64,000 nt of DNA from Nostoc desertorum CM1-VF14 (GTDB lineage Bacteria; Cyanobacteriota; Cyanobacteriia; Cyanobacteriales; Nostocaceae): NCBI GenBank assembly GCA_019359245.1, contig JAHHHR010000018.1, forward strand, positions 1-64,000, written 5' to 3'. Under the pieces are notes generated by a model. The model was not told the DNA's origin and made no database searches. It saw nothing but the letters and a program-made list of their open reading frames with translations. This document shows positions 1 to 9,225 of the stretch, one piece after another. Every line of letters starts with the position of its first letter. Position 1 is the first letter of the stretch. A program made the position numbers and the translations under genes.

Positions 1-1379
1 GCGGTGATGACGGCACAGTGAGGTTGTGGAATCTCCAAGGTCAGCCCTTAGCTGAACCCTTCCGTGGTCATGAGAATAGGGTCAATTCTGTTGCTATCAG
101 CAGTGATGGGCAGACGATTGTCAGTGGCGGTGATGACGGCACAGTGAGGTTGTGGAATCTCCAAGGTCAGCCCTTAGCTGAACCCTTCCGTGGTCATGAG
201 AATAGGGTCAATTCTGTTGCTATCAGCAGTGATGGGCAGACGATTGTCAGTGGCGGTGATGACGGCACAGTGAGGTTGTGGAATCTCCAAGGTCAGCCCT
301 TAGCTGAACCCTTCCGTGGTCATGAGAATAGGGTCAATTCTGTTGCTATCAGCAGTGATGGGCAGACGATTGTCAGTGGTGGTGATGACGGCACAGTGAG
401 GTTGTGGAATCTCCAAGGTCAGCCCTTAGCTGAACCCTTCCGTGGTCATGAGAATAGAGTTAATTCTGTTGCTATCAGCAGTGATGGGCAGACGATTGTC
501 AGTGGCAGTTATGACGGCACAGTGCGGTTGTGGAATCTCCAAGGTCAGCCCTTAGCTGAACCCTTCCGTGGTCATGAGAATAGGGTCAATTCTGTTGCTA
601 TCAGCAGTGATGGGCAGACGATTGTCAGTGGCAGTTATGACGGCACAGTGCGGTTGTGGAATCTCCAAGGTCAGCCCTTAGCTGAACCCTTCCGTGGTCA
701 TGAGAATAGGGTCAATTCTGTCGCCTTTGCTTTGCAACGCGATGTGAACAGCAGTGATGGGGAGATGATTGTCAGTGGCGGTGATGACGGCACAGTGAGG
801 TTGTGGAATCTCCAAGGTCAGCCCTTAGCTGAACCCTTCCGTGGTCATGAGAATAGGGTCAATTCTGTTGCTATCAGCAGTGATGGGCAGACGATTGTCA
901 GTGGCGGTGATGACCGCACAGTGCGGTTGTGGAATCTCCAAGGTCAGCCCTTAGCTGAACCCTTCCGTGGTCATGAGCGTGAGGTCAATTCTGTCGCCTT
1001 TGCTCCGCAACGCGATGCGAACAGCAGTGATGGGCAGACGATTGTCAGTGGCGGTTATGACGGCACAGTGCGGTTATGGAATCTCCAAGGTCAGCCCTTG
1101 GCTGAACCCTTCCGTGGTCATGAGAATAGGGTCAATTCTGTCGCCTTTGCTCCGCAACGCGATGCGAACAGCAGTGATGGACAGATAATTGTCAGTGGCG
1201 GTTATGACGGCACAGTGCGGTTGTGGCGAGGTGGTTGGCGTGCATGGTTACAAGTCTGTTGCGACAGGTTGCGTTACCATCCCATCTTCACCAACCCGCC
1301 AAATGAGGAAGCAAAAGCTGCCTGCGAAGTCTGCCGTAAATATGTTTGGAATAAAGAAGAAGATAAAAGCGGGAATTAA
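1..1379 (+). CDS. WD40-repeat protein, C-terminal part (5' end outside window)
   Basis: The reading frame is open from the first base, so the gene starts upstream; the GTG at 18 is an internal Val. What is visible is nine WD40 blades of about 42 residues (core RLWNLQGQPLAEPFRGH, ending in SGGDDGTV) followed by a non-repeat tail, WRGGWRAWLQVCCDRLRYHP, typical of cyanobacterial WD40 proteins that carry a STAND/NACHT or similar domain at the N-terminus. WD40 propellers bind protein partners. The blades are almost identical in DNA, and blades 6, 8 and 9 carry seven extra residues (FAPQRDAN-like). The N-terminal effector or ATPase domain cannot be seen, so the function is open. Confidence 0.9.
   Translation, partial: GDDGTVRLWNLQGQPLAEPFRGHENRVNSVAISSDGQTIVSGGDDGTVRLWNLQGQPLAEPFRGHENRVNSVAISSDGQTIVSGGDDGTVRLWNLQGQPLAEPFRGHENRVNSVAISSDGQTIVSGGDDGTVRLWNLQGQPLAEPFRGHENRVNSVAISSDGQTIVSGSYDGTVRLWNLQGQPLAEPFRGHENRVNSVAISSDGQTIVSGSYDGTVRLWNLQGQPLAEPFRGHENRVNSVAFALQRDVNSSDGEMIVSGGDDGTVRLWNLQGQPLAEPFRGHENRVNSVAISSDGQTIVSGGDDRTVRLWNLQGQPLAEPFRGHEREVNSVAFAPQRDANSSDGQTIVSGGYDGTVRLWNLQGQPLAEPFRGHENRVNSVAFAPQRDANSSDGQIIVSGGYDGTVRLWRGGWRAWLQVCCDRLRYHPIFTNPPNEEAKAACEVCRKYVWNKEEDKSGN
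18..1214 (+). repeat. Nine tandem WD40-coding units, 126 or 147 bp
   Basis: Units begin at 18, 144, 270, 396, 522, 648, 795, 921 and 1068. Units 1 and 2 are identical over 126 bp and the others differ by a few bases. Units 6, 8 and 9 are 147 bp because of a 21-bp in-frame addition. This level of identity points to recent unequal crossing-over or gene conversion. Confidence 0.97.
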
Positions 1380-1450
1380 TGAGAAAAAAACAGGATAAAT
1401 AAACCTCTAATCTCCAATGTTGAGGCTCAGAACTCCAATTTTCACCTTCT

Positions 1451-1618
1451 GAACTCGAAACTTCGATCTTTGAACTCGAAACTTCGACCTTTGAACTCGG
1501 AACTTCAACCTTTGAACTCGGAACTTCAACCTTTGAACTCGGAACTTCAACCTTTGAACTCGGAACTTAGACCTTTGAACTCGGAACTTAGACCTTTGAA
1601 CTCGGAACTTCGTGCTTG
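1451..1618. repeat. 21-bp minisatellite, eight copies
   Basis: A unit starting GAACTCGGAACTTC recurs every 21 bp at 1451, 1472, 1493, 1514, 1535, 1556, 1577 and 1598 with one to three variant bases. Because 21 is a multiple of three it leaves open frames on both strands coding heptad repeats; these are not credible proteins. It lies just after the WD40 gene. A second 21-bp array lies at 47965. Confidence 0.95.
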
Positions 1619-1959
1619 GAACAGCAATATCAGAGATCCAAGGCTCAATCATCCTGAGTCAAGGCCAATTATTTAAGAGTCAACCACAATTAATATTAAG
1701 TTCGAGTTAACCCTAAAATTAAATCTTGTCATCAACTACCTAAAAATTACTCGTAATGCATCCACATCCGAATTATCTTAACTACTTGTTCGGATTCGAT
1801 AACTTCCTAGATTCAAGGGTGATTTATTTTAGTTTCCACTATAAACTTTGAGGCGTTGCTGAATTCAGCTATTGTAGAAAGTAGTAATAACTTCTGGGAA
1901 AGTACCAAATACTTTCCTGAATGCAGTGAAGTTGATGCAGATATTTTGGCTGCTACGGA

Positions 1960-4900
1960 ATGTATTGGAAATGGGGCTTTAGACTATTCATTGTATTCTT
2001 TGGGCTGTGGCTACTCCTGAATCTGGGTTCCCGCGTGGGAGCAGAGATTTTTTGGTTTCAGGAAGTCGGCTACCTCCAAGTATTTTTGTTGAGGGTGGTG
2101 ACTCGCGGTGTTTTGTGGATAGCAGTGGCTGGGGTAACTGCTGCCTATCTACTGCTAAATCTGGCTGTAGCACAACGGCTAAAATATTCCCAGTCTTTGA
2201 AGATTGAGGAAGTCAGGCGTGAGGAGGCACAACTGAGCAGTGAATTAAAAAATTTTCTTAGTCCTCATTATTCAAGACGCAACGAAATCCAGACACTTAC
2301 GCCACAACGCTTTAAACCATTCAGATTGCGTTGGTTATTACCCTTAGCTGTGGTATTGAGCTTTTTGATTGGGTTAATGCTAGCTCACTATGGTCAAATT
2401 GCTCTTTTTTACTGGAGAATTCCGGTAAATCAGGCTAGTCTACCCATTCCCGCTCTATTTCGGCCAGATACAATCTGGCAACTCTTCAGGCAGATTGTTT
2501 CTCAAGTCTGGTATATCGGCTTAATTGCGGGAATAACGATCGCAATCTTAATCTATCCCCAATTTTTACTAACTGCGATCGCGGCTGTATTCAGTCCCAT
2601 TTTTGCCTTCATCCTATTCCAACACTGGCCAAAGGTGCTGCAATATTTTCACCCCACCCTTTTCAACAGCACTGAGCCTTTATTTGGTCGAGATATCAGC
2701 TTTTATGTATTTTCCTTACCTGTTTGGGAACTACTAGAACTCTGGCTGATGGGATTATTTTTGTATGGCTTCGTCGCCGTTACCCTCACTTATCTTTTGT
2801 CGGCTGACAGTTTGAGTCAGGGGATTTTCCCTGGTTTTTCGCCCCAGCAGCAGCGTCATTTATACGGTATGGGTGGCTTGTTGATGCTGGTAGTGGCTCT
2901 GAGTTATTGGCTGAGTCGCTATGAACTCGTGTATTCTAGCCGGGGAGTAAGTTATGGTGCCAGCTATACAGATGTGACAGTCCAGTTACCAGCTTATACC
3001 GTCTTGTGTATTGTGGCAGTAGCGATCGCAACTTACCTACTTTGGCGAACGTTTTTCTGGAAACCTAAATCCCATTATCGTGGCTTAGTATTTTACGGAT
3101 TAGGGGTTTATCTAGTACTAGTTATATTAGCTGACGCTGTTTTACCTGCTGTAGTGCAAAATTTAATTGTCCTACCTAATGAATTGCAACGAGAGCAACC
3201 CTACATTCAGCGGACTATCGCCTTAACTCGCCAAGCATTTGATTTACAGGCAATCGATTCCAGAGGCTTCAACCCTCAAGGAATGCTGACTGAAGCTGAT
3301 ATTCAAAAGAATGATTTGACAATTCGGAATATTCGCCTTTGGGATCAGCGACCACTCTTAGAAACTAACCGTCAGCTGCAACAAATTCGACCTTATTATC
3401 GGTTCCTCGATGCCGATATTGATCGGTATACTCTGAAAACAGATGTAACTTCACGCCGACCATCAGCCCCTCAAAACCCACCAGAACCTAAGCAGGAAGC
3501 AGCTGAAGTAACAGAACGGCGGCAGGTACTGATTGCCGCACGAGAATTAGACTACACTGGCGTACCACAGGAAGCTCAAACTTGGGTTAACCGTCATTTA
3601 ATTTATACCCACGGTTTTGGGTTTACTGTTAGCCCAGTTAATACAGTTGGGGCGGGTGGGTTACCAGAATATTTTGTTAAAGATATTAGCGGTAACAGTA
3701 GCGCCCTCACAACTTCCAGTCCAGCGATTCGTGAAAGTATTCCCATTGGGCAACCACGGATTTATTACGGTGAAATAGCTAATAGTTACGTAATGACTGG
3801 CACAAGAGTTAGAGAACTAGACTACCCCAGTGGTAGTGACAATGTTTACAACTCTTACGATGGTTTGGGTGGGATTAAAATTGGTTCAACATGGCGACGG
3901 TGGTTATTTGCCATGTATTTGAAAGATTGGCAGATGGTGTTGACGCGGGACTTTTTGCCAGATACAAGAGTACTATTCCGGCGAAATGTCCAGCAAAGAA
4001 TTCGAGCAATCGCACCTTTTCTGAAATTTGACAGCGATCCTTATTTAGTTGCTGCTGCTGCTAATCAAGATTTTCCAAGTAATGCCAGCTATCTTTACTG
4101 GATTGTTGATGCTTACACAACGAGCGATCGCTATCCTTACTCAGACACTGCTAGCGACGGTATCAACTACATTCGTAACTCGATCAAGGTAGTAATTGAT
4201 GCTTACAACGGCAGTGTTAATTTTTATATTGCAGATCCCAGCGATCCGATTATTGCCACTTGGTCAAGGATATTTCCCAACACCTTCAAACCGCTCAGTG
4301 CCATGCCAATTACTCTCCGCAGTCATATCCGGTATCCGGTGGACTTTTTCAAAATTCAATCTGAGCGGTTGATGACCTACCATATGACCGACCCCCAGGT
4401 ATTTTACAACCGGGAAGACCAGTGGCAGATTCCTAACGAAATCTATGGCAACGAAGCCCGTCCGGTAGAGCCGTATTATTTAATTACTAATCTACCCACC
4501 GTACCTTTTGTTGGCAAAGCCTCTCGTAGAGAAGAATTTATTCTACTTCTACCCTATACTCCCAGACAACGGACTAATTTAATTGCTTGGTTAGCAGCGC
4601 GATCGGATGGAGAAAACTATGGTAGGTTATTGTTATATACTTTTCCCAAAGAGAGACTGGTTTACGGTACAGAACAAATCGAAGCGCGGATTAATCAAGA
4701 CCCAGTAATTTCTCAGCAAATTTCTCTGTGGAATCGTCAAGGATCGAAAGCAATTCAAGGCAATCTACTAGTAATTCCCATTGAAGAATCGCTGCTGTAT
4801 GTTGAGCCAATCTATCTAGAAGCCACACAGAATAGTTTGCCAACTTTGGTGCGGGTAATTGTGGCTTACGAAAACCGGATTGTCATGGCACAAACATTAG

Positions 4901-4989
4901 AAGAAGCATTGCAGGGAATTTTTAAACCAGAAGTTACACCAGCACCTGCGATTATCCGTCCCTTTGAAGAAGCAGTCCCGCCAGGTTGA
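1960..4989 (+). CDS. UPF0182 family membrane protein
   Basis: This 1009-residue protein matches the UPF0182 (COG1615) family in size and layout. About seven hydrophobic segments lie in the first 390 residues (for example 5-25, 50-70, 125-143, 180-230), followed by a large soluble portion of about 600 residues and a Pro-rich tail. The family is widespread in actinobacteria and cyanobacteria and has no established function. The ATG at 1960 is the first possible start: an in-frame TGA lies at 1933 with no start codon between. No partner gene is adjacent; upstream is the minisatellite and about 280 bp of noncoding DNA. Confidence 0.88.
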   Translation: MYWKWGFRLFIVFFGLWLLLNLGSRVGAEIFWFQEVGYLQVFLLRVVTRGVLWIAVAGVTAAYLLLNLAVAQRLKYSQSLKIEEVRREEAQLSSELKNFLSPHYSRRNEIQTLTPQRFKPFRLRWLLPLAVVLSFLIGLMLAHYGQIALFYWRIPVNQASLPIPALFRPDTIWQLFRQIVSQVWYIGLIAGITIAILIYPQFLLTAIAAVFSPIFAFILFQHWPKVLQYFHPTLFNSTEPLFGRDISFYVFSLPVWELLELWLMGLFLYGFVAVTLTYLLSADSLSQGIFPGFSPQQQRHLYGMGGLLMLVVALSYWLSRYELVYSSRGVSYGASYTDVTVQLPAYTVLCIVAVAIATYLLWRTFFWKPKSHYRGLVFYGLGVYLVLVILADAVLPAVVQNLIVLPNELQREQPYIQRTIALTRQAFDLQAIDSRGFNPQGMLTEADIQKNDLTIRNIRLWDQRPLLETNRQLQQIRPYYRFLDADIDRYTLKTDVTSRRPSAPQNPPEPKQEAAEVTERRQVLIAARELDYTGVPQEAQTWVNRHLIYTHGFGFTVSPVNTVGAGGLPEYFVKDISGNSSALTTSSPAIRESIPIGQPRIYYGEIANSYVMTGTRVRELDYPSGSDNVYNSYDGLGGIKIGSTWRRWLFAMYLKDWQMVLTRDFLPDTRVLFRRNVQQRIRAIAPFLKFDSDPYLVAAAANQDFPSNASYLYWIVDAYTTSDRYPYSDTASDGINYIRNSIKVVIDAYNGSVNFYIADPSDPIIATWSRIFPNTFKPLSAMPITLRSHIRYPVDFFKIQSERLMTYHMTDPQVFYNREDQWQIPNEIYGNEARPVEPYYLITNLPTVPFVGKASRREEFILLLPYTPRQRTNLIAWLAARSDGENYGRLLLYTFPKERLVYGTEQIEARINQDPVISQQISLWNRQGSKAIQGNLLVIPIEESLLYVEPIYLEATQNSLPTLVRVIVAYENRIVMAQTLEEALQGIFKPEVTPAPAIIRPFEEAVPPG

Positions 4990-5160
4990 GGAGCTGTGAG
5001 AAGGGGAGGAGTTAGGGTGCAATGACTGTGGGAATTGTAACTAATTATGCGGACATGATATGATATTTCTCTTAAATACAGGAATTGCGTAATTTAACAA
5101 AATTTATTGCAATAGACATAGTTGAATGATTCAACATAATGTAATAGACACTAAAAGTTA

Positions 5161-5343
5161 ATGAACATGGTGCAAAGTAACCAACTAGAGATTCGCCACA
5201 TTAGTCCTAAAGTGAGGCAGTTGATTCAAATGTACGCCGATGTTAATAACTGTACGCAGCCTGAAATGTTAGAGCGCATTGTTTTGGAGTGGAACGCCCA
5301 ACAAAGCGAGAGCGAACGACCGCCAGGAGATGAAGATGAATAA
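5161..5343 (+). CDS. Small hypothetical protein, 60 aa
   Basis: A short acidic-tailed protein. Residues 9-45 (IRHISPKVRQLIQMYADVNN...) could form a strand plus two helices as in ribbon-helix-helix proteins, but the similarity is only by eye. Two start codons are possible, ATG 5161 and ATG 5167. It stands alone between the UPF0182 gene and a convergent coiled-coil gene. The regular codon use and the compact, non-low-complexity sequence favour a real gene. The function is unknown. Confidence 0.55.
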   Translation: MNMVQSNQLEIRHISPKVRQLIQMYADVNNCTQPEMLERIVLEWNAQQSESERPPGDEDE

Positions 5344-5400
5344 TTTTCTGCGACAATCTCTAGTCTGCTTCTAGCAAGAGACTTTGATTAATTTGGCTCT

Positions 5401-5868
5401 TTAATTGGAGAAAAACTTTCCAGAAATTGGGTCTTGTTTGAGGGATTGAATAAAATCCCTCAAAGTCATCATGTTGCCCGTTAAGGTGAACTTAGGAGTA
5501 CCATTTTGAGCAACAATTCTCACTTCACCGTCTTGGATCTGAATTTTATTTTTAATGCTATTCCATAGAGTATTGAAGCTCTGATCATCCTTACAACCAT
5601 CGGCTTCAAGGAATCTTTGACGTACTTCTGTTTTTAGTGCTAGTGCTTCTGCTGCTTGAGTCCGCGCTTCAAAATGCTTAATTACGTCTTCGTAAGCACT
5701 TTCCCTTAGAGTTTTGTTTTCAGCTTGAACTTGCTCTAACTGAGTTTTTATGGCTTGCAGTTGGGACGCTAAAGCAGCTGATTTCTGGTATTCCAGTTTT
5801 AAGGCTTGCTTTGCTTTCGCTAACAAGGCTTTATAATCTGGCTGATCTTGATCTTTTTCGGATTGCAT
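5401..5868 (-). CDS. Coiled-coil hypothetical protein
   Basis: A 155-residue protein. Residues 10-80 are strongly coiled-coil (KQALKLEYQKSAALASQLQ and following heptads). A mixed alpha/beta C-terminal domain spans about 85-155 and ends ISGKFFSN. No signal peptide or membrane segment is present. It sits downstream of another small minus-strand gene (5973-6275), separated from it by a strong terminator hairpin, so the two are probably transcribed separately. No family is recognised. Confidence 0.75.
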   Translation of the reverse strand: MQSEKDQDQPDYKALLAKAKQALKLEYQKSAALASQLQAIKTQLEQVQAENKTLRESAYEDVIKHFEARTQAAEALALKTEVRQRFLEADGCKDDQSFNTLWNSIKNKIQIQDGEVRIVAQNGTPKFTLTGNMMTLRDFIQSLKQDPISGKFFSN

Positions 5869-5898
5869 TTTTATCTCTTGATAAACAGCTTTTCGTTG

Positions 5899-5936
5899 AA
5901 AAAATCTCGCCAGTTCTATTACAAAAACTGGCGAGA
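5899..5936 (-). terminator. Rho-independent terminator
   Basis: CTCGCCAGTT (5906-5915) pairs with AACTGGCGAG (5926-5935), a perfect 10-bp stem with one more T-A pair outside. Read on the minus strand it is followed by ATTTTTT. It lies just after the 5973-6275 gene and before the next minus-strand gene. Confidence 0.85.
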
Positions 5937-5972
5937 GTTTAGGAAATATTTTCTGTATTATCTAAATATTCG

Positions 5973-6275
5973 TTATTTTACCAATAATGCTGTTTCCGGG
6001 TGAGGGTTCTCTTGGATACTACTCAGACTAGAACTAATATGGGAGCGGATAGCTTTTTCATAAACACTAGTCTGCTGAGTGCGTACCCCTATAGCTTGAT
6101 ATATTAAATTGATGTCTGGGAATTCAGACCAGTACATCAAAAAAATATCTTTAGCTGGAGTAATAATTTCATAATTATTCTCTTGTCTTTTCTTTCTGAG
6201 CTTACAATTATTTAGTTGTAGTTTTTGTCTGAATAATTGTTCAAATTCTGAAATTAAATCTGAAGTAGTTTTCAT
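5973..6275 (-). CDS. Hypothetical protein, 100 aa
   Basis: A 100-residue basic protein starting MKTTSDLISEFEQLF, with a helical N-terminus and a central beta-rich stretch (NNYEIITPAKDIFLMYW). No signal peptide, membrane helix or known motif is visible. A clear intrinsic terminator follows it at 5899-5936, which supports its being an expressed unit. The function is unknown. Confidence 0.6.
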   Translation of the reverse strand: MKTTSDLISEFEQLFRQKLQLNNCKLRKKRQENNYEIITPAKDIFLMYWSEFPDINLIYQAIGVRTQQTSVYEKAIRSHISSSLSSIQENPHPETALLVK

Positions 6276-6526
6276 GGTTTATACACGTTAAAACGTGTTA
6301 ATGATGCAAAGACTATCTTGTGATCCTACTGAGTATGACACTTCAGATACCTCTTACAATATAGTGTATCAGTTATCCGGCATTTGAAGCTTTAAAGTTT
6401 ACCTTTGCGTACTCACTTTGGAGAAGCAGGCTAGGCACAGCATCTCCAAGAGTTACGGTACTTCTTAGCAGAGGCATCCTGTATAAGTACAGCGGCTAAA
6501 TCATTGCCTTGTGCCGCAATCTGTAT

Positions 6527-7930
6527 CTACAGGCTACAGCCTGGGACTTCAAGACCCTCTGCAAAGCTGATTAATTCCAGGTAATCTGGATTTTCCAGCA
6601 GTTTTTTGGCTGCTAGCAAGCCGGCAATGCTCCAAGTTTGATAAACTCTGGCTTCTTTCCCAATCAAACGGCCATTGTTGCCATCGTAGTATTCCGGGAA
6701 TTTATCCTTAAATAAACGCCTTTCGGCAATGGCTACTGCTGCTTGGGCAAGTTCTGTTCGACCTGCTTTCAGTGCCGCTGCGGTAAATAACCACAGCAAA
6801 ACGGGCCAGTTACCGCCGTTGTGATAAGACCAAGCCCTGTTCTTAGAATCACATCCTGTAACAATTCTCCATTCTAAACCATCCATTGCCGGAAAGCAAA
6901 TTTTAACAGGCATATAGCCGATCAAGTCTTGCCAACGTTGGGCAAATAAATTCATAATGCTTTGAGATTCTTTTTCGCTGGCTAAGGAAGCTAAGATTGC
7001 CATCAGATTTCCCAGAGCAAAAAAGCGAAAATCTATCCGTCCCGGCCCCAGATTTCCCGCTAAATATCCTCCAGTTTCGGGCAACCACTCGGTCAACCAA
7101 GCGGGGATTGATTCTGAGTTGATGTTGAATTTATTAACAATTTCTTTACCAAATTCGTTATCCTTGTAACGATAAATTTCCCCCAATCGCTTCAGGTCTA
7201 GCCAGTAATAGTTGCGGATATGATATTTCAAAGATCCCAATCGCCTATTGACTTTGCCAAGGTAGCTATCGCCATCCCCATCTGGTAAAAGCAATTCAGT
7301 AGCAGCTCTGAGGGATGCATAGAATAACACCTGAATTTCTAGAGGATGTTCGTAGACTCCCATGCGACGGTCAATCATAAACGCGCCATCGGGAACTAAC
7401 ATTGTTGGGTACATGGAAAAGCGATGTACCAAGCAAAGATCCAAAATTAACTTGATTCCGGCTTGAAAATCTGGCTGACGCGCTAGAGTCAAATCGCCTG
7501 TAGTTTTTTCATAAGCGCGTAGCAAGAGAATCCACCACATACAAGAATCAATTGGGGGAACACGAGCGATCGCTAGTTCACCAAAATCAGCGACCAAAAA
7601 TTCCTCATTCCCATTAGAATGTACTTTGAAACTTGCAGGCATTAATCCCGCTCCCGGTTCAAAGCAGTCTATCTGCTTTTCATGACTTTGTAATTTCAGT
7701 GTTTCTACTAAGAAGTTACGCACAATCTCTGCTTTGCCGTGCATGAGAAACACCAAGGCAGAAGGGACAAAATCGCGGAGAAAGCACTGATCGTAATTGA
7801 GCGCATCTGACTCCGCATCTCTGGCGGCTACAGTACCAATGGGTTTTCCCTGGTAATAAATTATCGACTCTTCCAACAATTCCCAGGCTTCTGCTTCCAG
7901 CAGACTGTTCTTATCGATCGCGCTAGTCAT
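6527..7930 (-). CDS. Alkaline/neutral invertase (GH100)
   Basis: Hydrolyses sucrose to glucose and fructose in the cytoplasm. The length (467 aa) matches cyanobacterial GH100 invertases. Signature blocks are present: NYDQCFLRDF (46-54), MIDRRMGVYEHP (185-196) and FPEYYDG (411-417). D187 and E413 fall where, from memory, the catalytic Asp/Glu pair lies in Anabaena InvA (D188/E414). It starts at ATG 7930, with no signal peptide. The next minus-strand gene upstream is an SDR dehydrogenase about 145 bp away, which could use the glucose released, but co-function is inference. Nostoc has two isozymes, so no gene number is assigned. Confidence 0.92.
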   Translation of the reverse strand: MTSAIDKNSLLEAEAWELLEESIIYYQGKPIGTVAARDAESDALNYDQCFLRDFVPSALVFLMHGKAEIVRNFLVETLKLQSHEKQIDCFEPGAGLMPASFKVHSNGNEEFLVADFGELAIARVPPIDSCMWWILLLRAYEKTTGDLTLARQPDFQAGIKLILDLCLVHRFSMYPTMLVPDGAFMIDRRMGVYEHPLEIQVLFYASLRAATELLLPDGDGDSYLGKVNRRLGSLKYHIRNYYWLDLKRLGEIYRYKDNEFGKEIVNKFNINSESIPAWLTEWLPETGGYLAGNLGPGRIDFRFFALGNLMAILASLASEKESQSIMNLFAQRWQDLIGYMPVKICFPAMDGLEWRIVTGCDSKNRAWSYHNGGNWPVLLWLFTAAALKAGRTELAQAAVAIAERRLFKDKFPEYYDGNNGRLIGKEARVYQTWSIAGLLAAKKLLENPDYLELISFAEGLEVPGCSL

Positions 7931-8075
7931 GGGCGTTTAATTCCACTAATGGTATGTATCGGCTCAATTGTGGAAAGTACGCAAGCCTACCTCAACGAAC
8001 AGGCAGGGGGAAGAGGGCAGGGGCAAATCCCCTTTCTGTTCCATCCCCCTTGCTCCCTGCTCCCTTGCCTCTTTT

Positions 8076-8885
8076 TCAAGCTGACCAGCTATCTCGGAAG
8101 TCAGCATATAGAGTCAATCCACCATCTACGAATAGGGTTTGTCCGGTGATGTAGGCGGCTTCATCCGAAGCTAAAAAAGCTACTGCGGCTGCCATTTCCT
8201 CTGAGGAGCCAGCACGCCCCATCGGAATGTGACTTTCCACGATCGCCTTTTTTTCGGGGTCATCTGTCCAGGCTTGATTTATTGGCGTGACTGTTGCTCC
8301 GGGGGCAATGGCGTTGACACGAATACCTTGGTTTGCATATTCCAATGCTAAGGTTTTGGTTAGGTTCTCCATACCGCCTTTGCTAATGGAATAACTGATA
8401 TACATCGGTCGCGGAATAATTTCGTGAACGCTAGAAATATTAATAATCACCCCTGGACGATTAACAGAAAGGAGGTGTTTAATAGTTTCACGGGCGCAGA
8501 GATAAGCACCCCGGAGATTAACTGCAATTACCCGGTCAAAGTCTGCTGTAGTAACTTCGTGGGATGGACTTTCTGTTTGAATACCAGCATTGTTGATTAA
8601 AATATCTACACTGCCAAATTCCTTTACTACGGTGTTTACCATCTCAACAATGTCTGATTCTTGGGAGACATCCCCATGAACCGGTAGCGACTTCACACCA
8701 CAGTTTTCGATATTGCCGCAAGCTTTTTGCAATGCCATCTCTTCCGTTTCTGCCGCAGCTTCCGGGTCTTTGCGGTAATTGATAGCGATGTTGCATCCTT
8801 CCTGAGCAAGTCTGATAGCGATCGCTTGACCAATACCTGAAGTTGCACCTGTGATTAAAGCATTCTTTCCTTTTAACCCTATCAT
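8076..8885 (-). CDS. SDR oxidoreductase (glucose/sugar dehydrogenase-like)
   Basis: A 269-residue classical short-chain dehydrogenase. It shows the cofactor-binding TGATSGIG (13-20), NNAG (98-101), catalytic Ser at 151-152, the Y165-x3-K169 pair (YSISK), and the C-terminal GQTLFVDGG typical of FabG and glucose 1-dehydrogenase relatives. The family oxidises alcohols or sugars with NAD(P)+. An extra loop around 53-66 (KACGNIENCG) is longer than usual. Being transcribed in the same direction as the invertase suggests sugar metabolism, but the substrate cannot be read from sequence. Confidence 0.88.
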   Translation of the reverse strand: MIGLKGKNALITGATSGIGQAIAIRLAQEGCNIAINYRKDPEAAAETEEMALQKACGNIENCGVKSLPVHGDVSQESDIVEMVNTVVKEFGSVDILINNAGIQTESPSHEVTTADFDRVIAVNLRGAYLCARETIKHLLSVNRPGVIINISSVHEIIPRPMYISYSISKGGMENLTKTLALEYANQGIRVNAIAPGATVTPINQAWTDDPEKKAIVESHIPMGRAGSSEEMAAAVAFLASDEAAYITGQTLFVDGGLTLYADFRDSWSA

Positions 8886-9225
8886 ATTTTATGCCTAAGC
8901 TGCCCTTGCTGGAATTTGCACTCAGTTAAAAAATTTTGGATTTTAGATTATTCTTTACTTCATCTAAATTTACTGTTGTCAACCCCCAATAGGGGTAATT
9001 TAAAAATATAAAGGTTCTCGTTTACATGAAGTACATTTCATCCCCAACTCCAACTCCTCTTCTTGCCAAGGAGCTACGGTGTAAACACAAGTTATACGAT
9101 TACCCAAAAGTCCTCTAAAACCTCACCCTGTCCTATAGGACATCCCTCTCTTTACTAATGAGAGGGACAGGTTTTGCACAAGCAAAACCAGGGTGAGGGA
9201 TCTCAGGGGCAATGCTATATATTCC
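8886..9225. other. Intergenic region with fold-back element
   Basis: 340 bp without a plausible gene. It holds the start region of the SDR gene and the nested hairpin element at 9121-9198, which may also end transcription of the methyltransferase gene. Confidence 0.6.
9121..9198. repeat. Nested fold-back (MITE-like) element
   Basis: Outer arms CCTCACCCTG (9121-9130) and CAGGGTGAGG (9189-9198) enclose inner pairs CCCTCTC/GAGAGGG and a separate hairpin GGTTTTGC-acaa-GCAAAACC (9170-9189). Such short palindromic elements are common in cyanobacterial intergenic DNA. No coding potential. Confidence 0.75.

Noticed and set aside
1407..1676. Open frames on both strands coding heptad repeats
   Set aside because: They exist only because the 21-bp tandem repeat has no stop in several frames; no ribosome site and no non-repeat domain.
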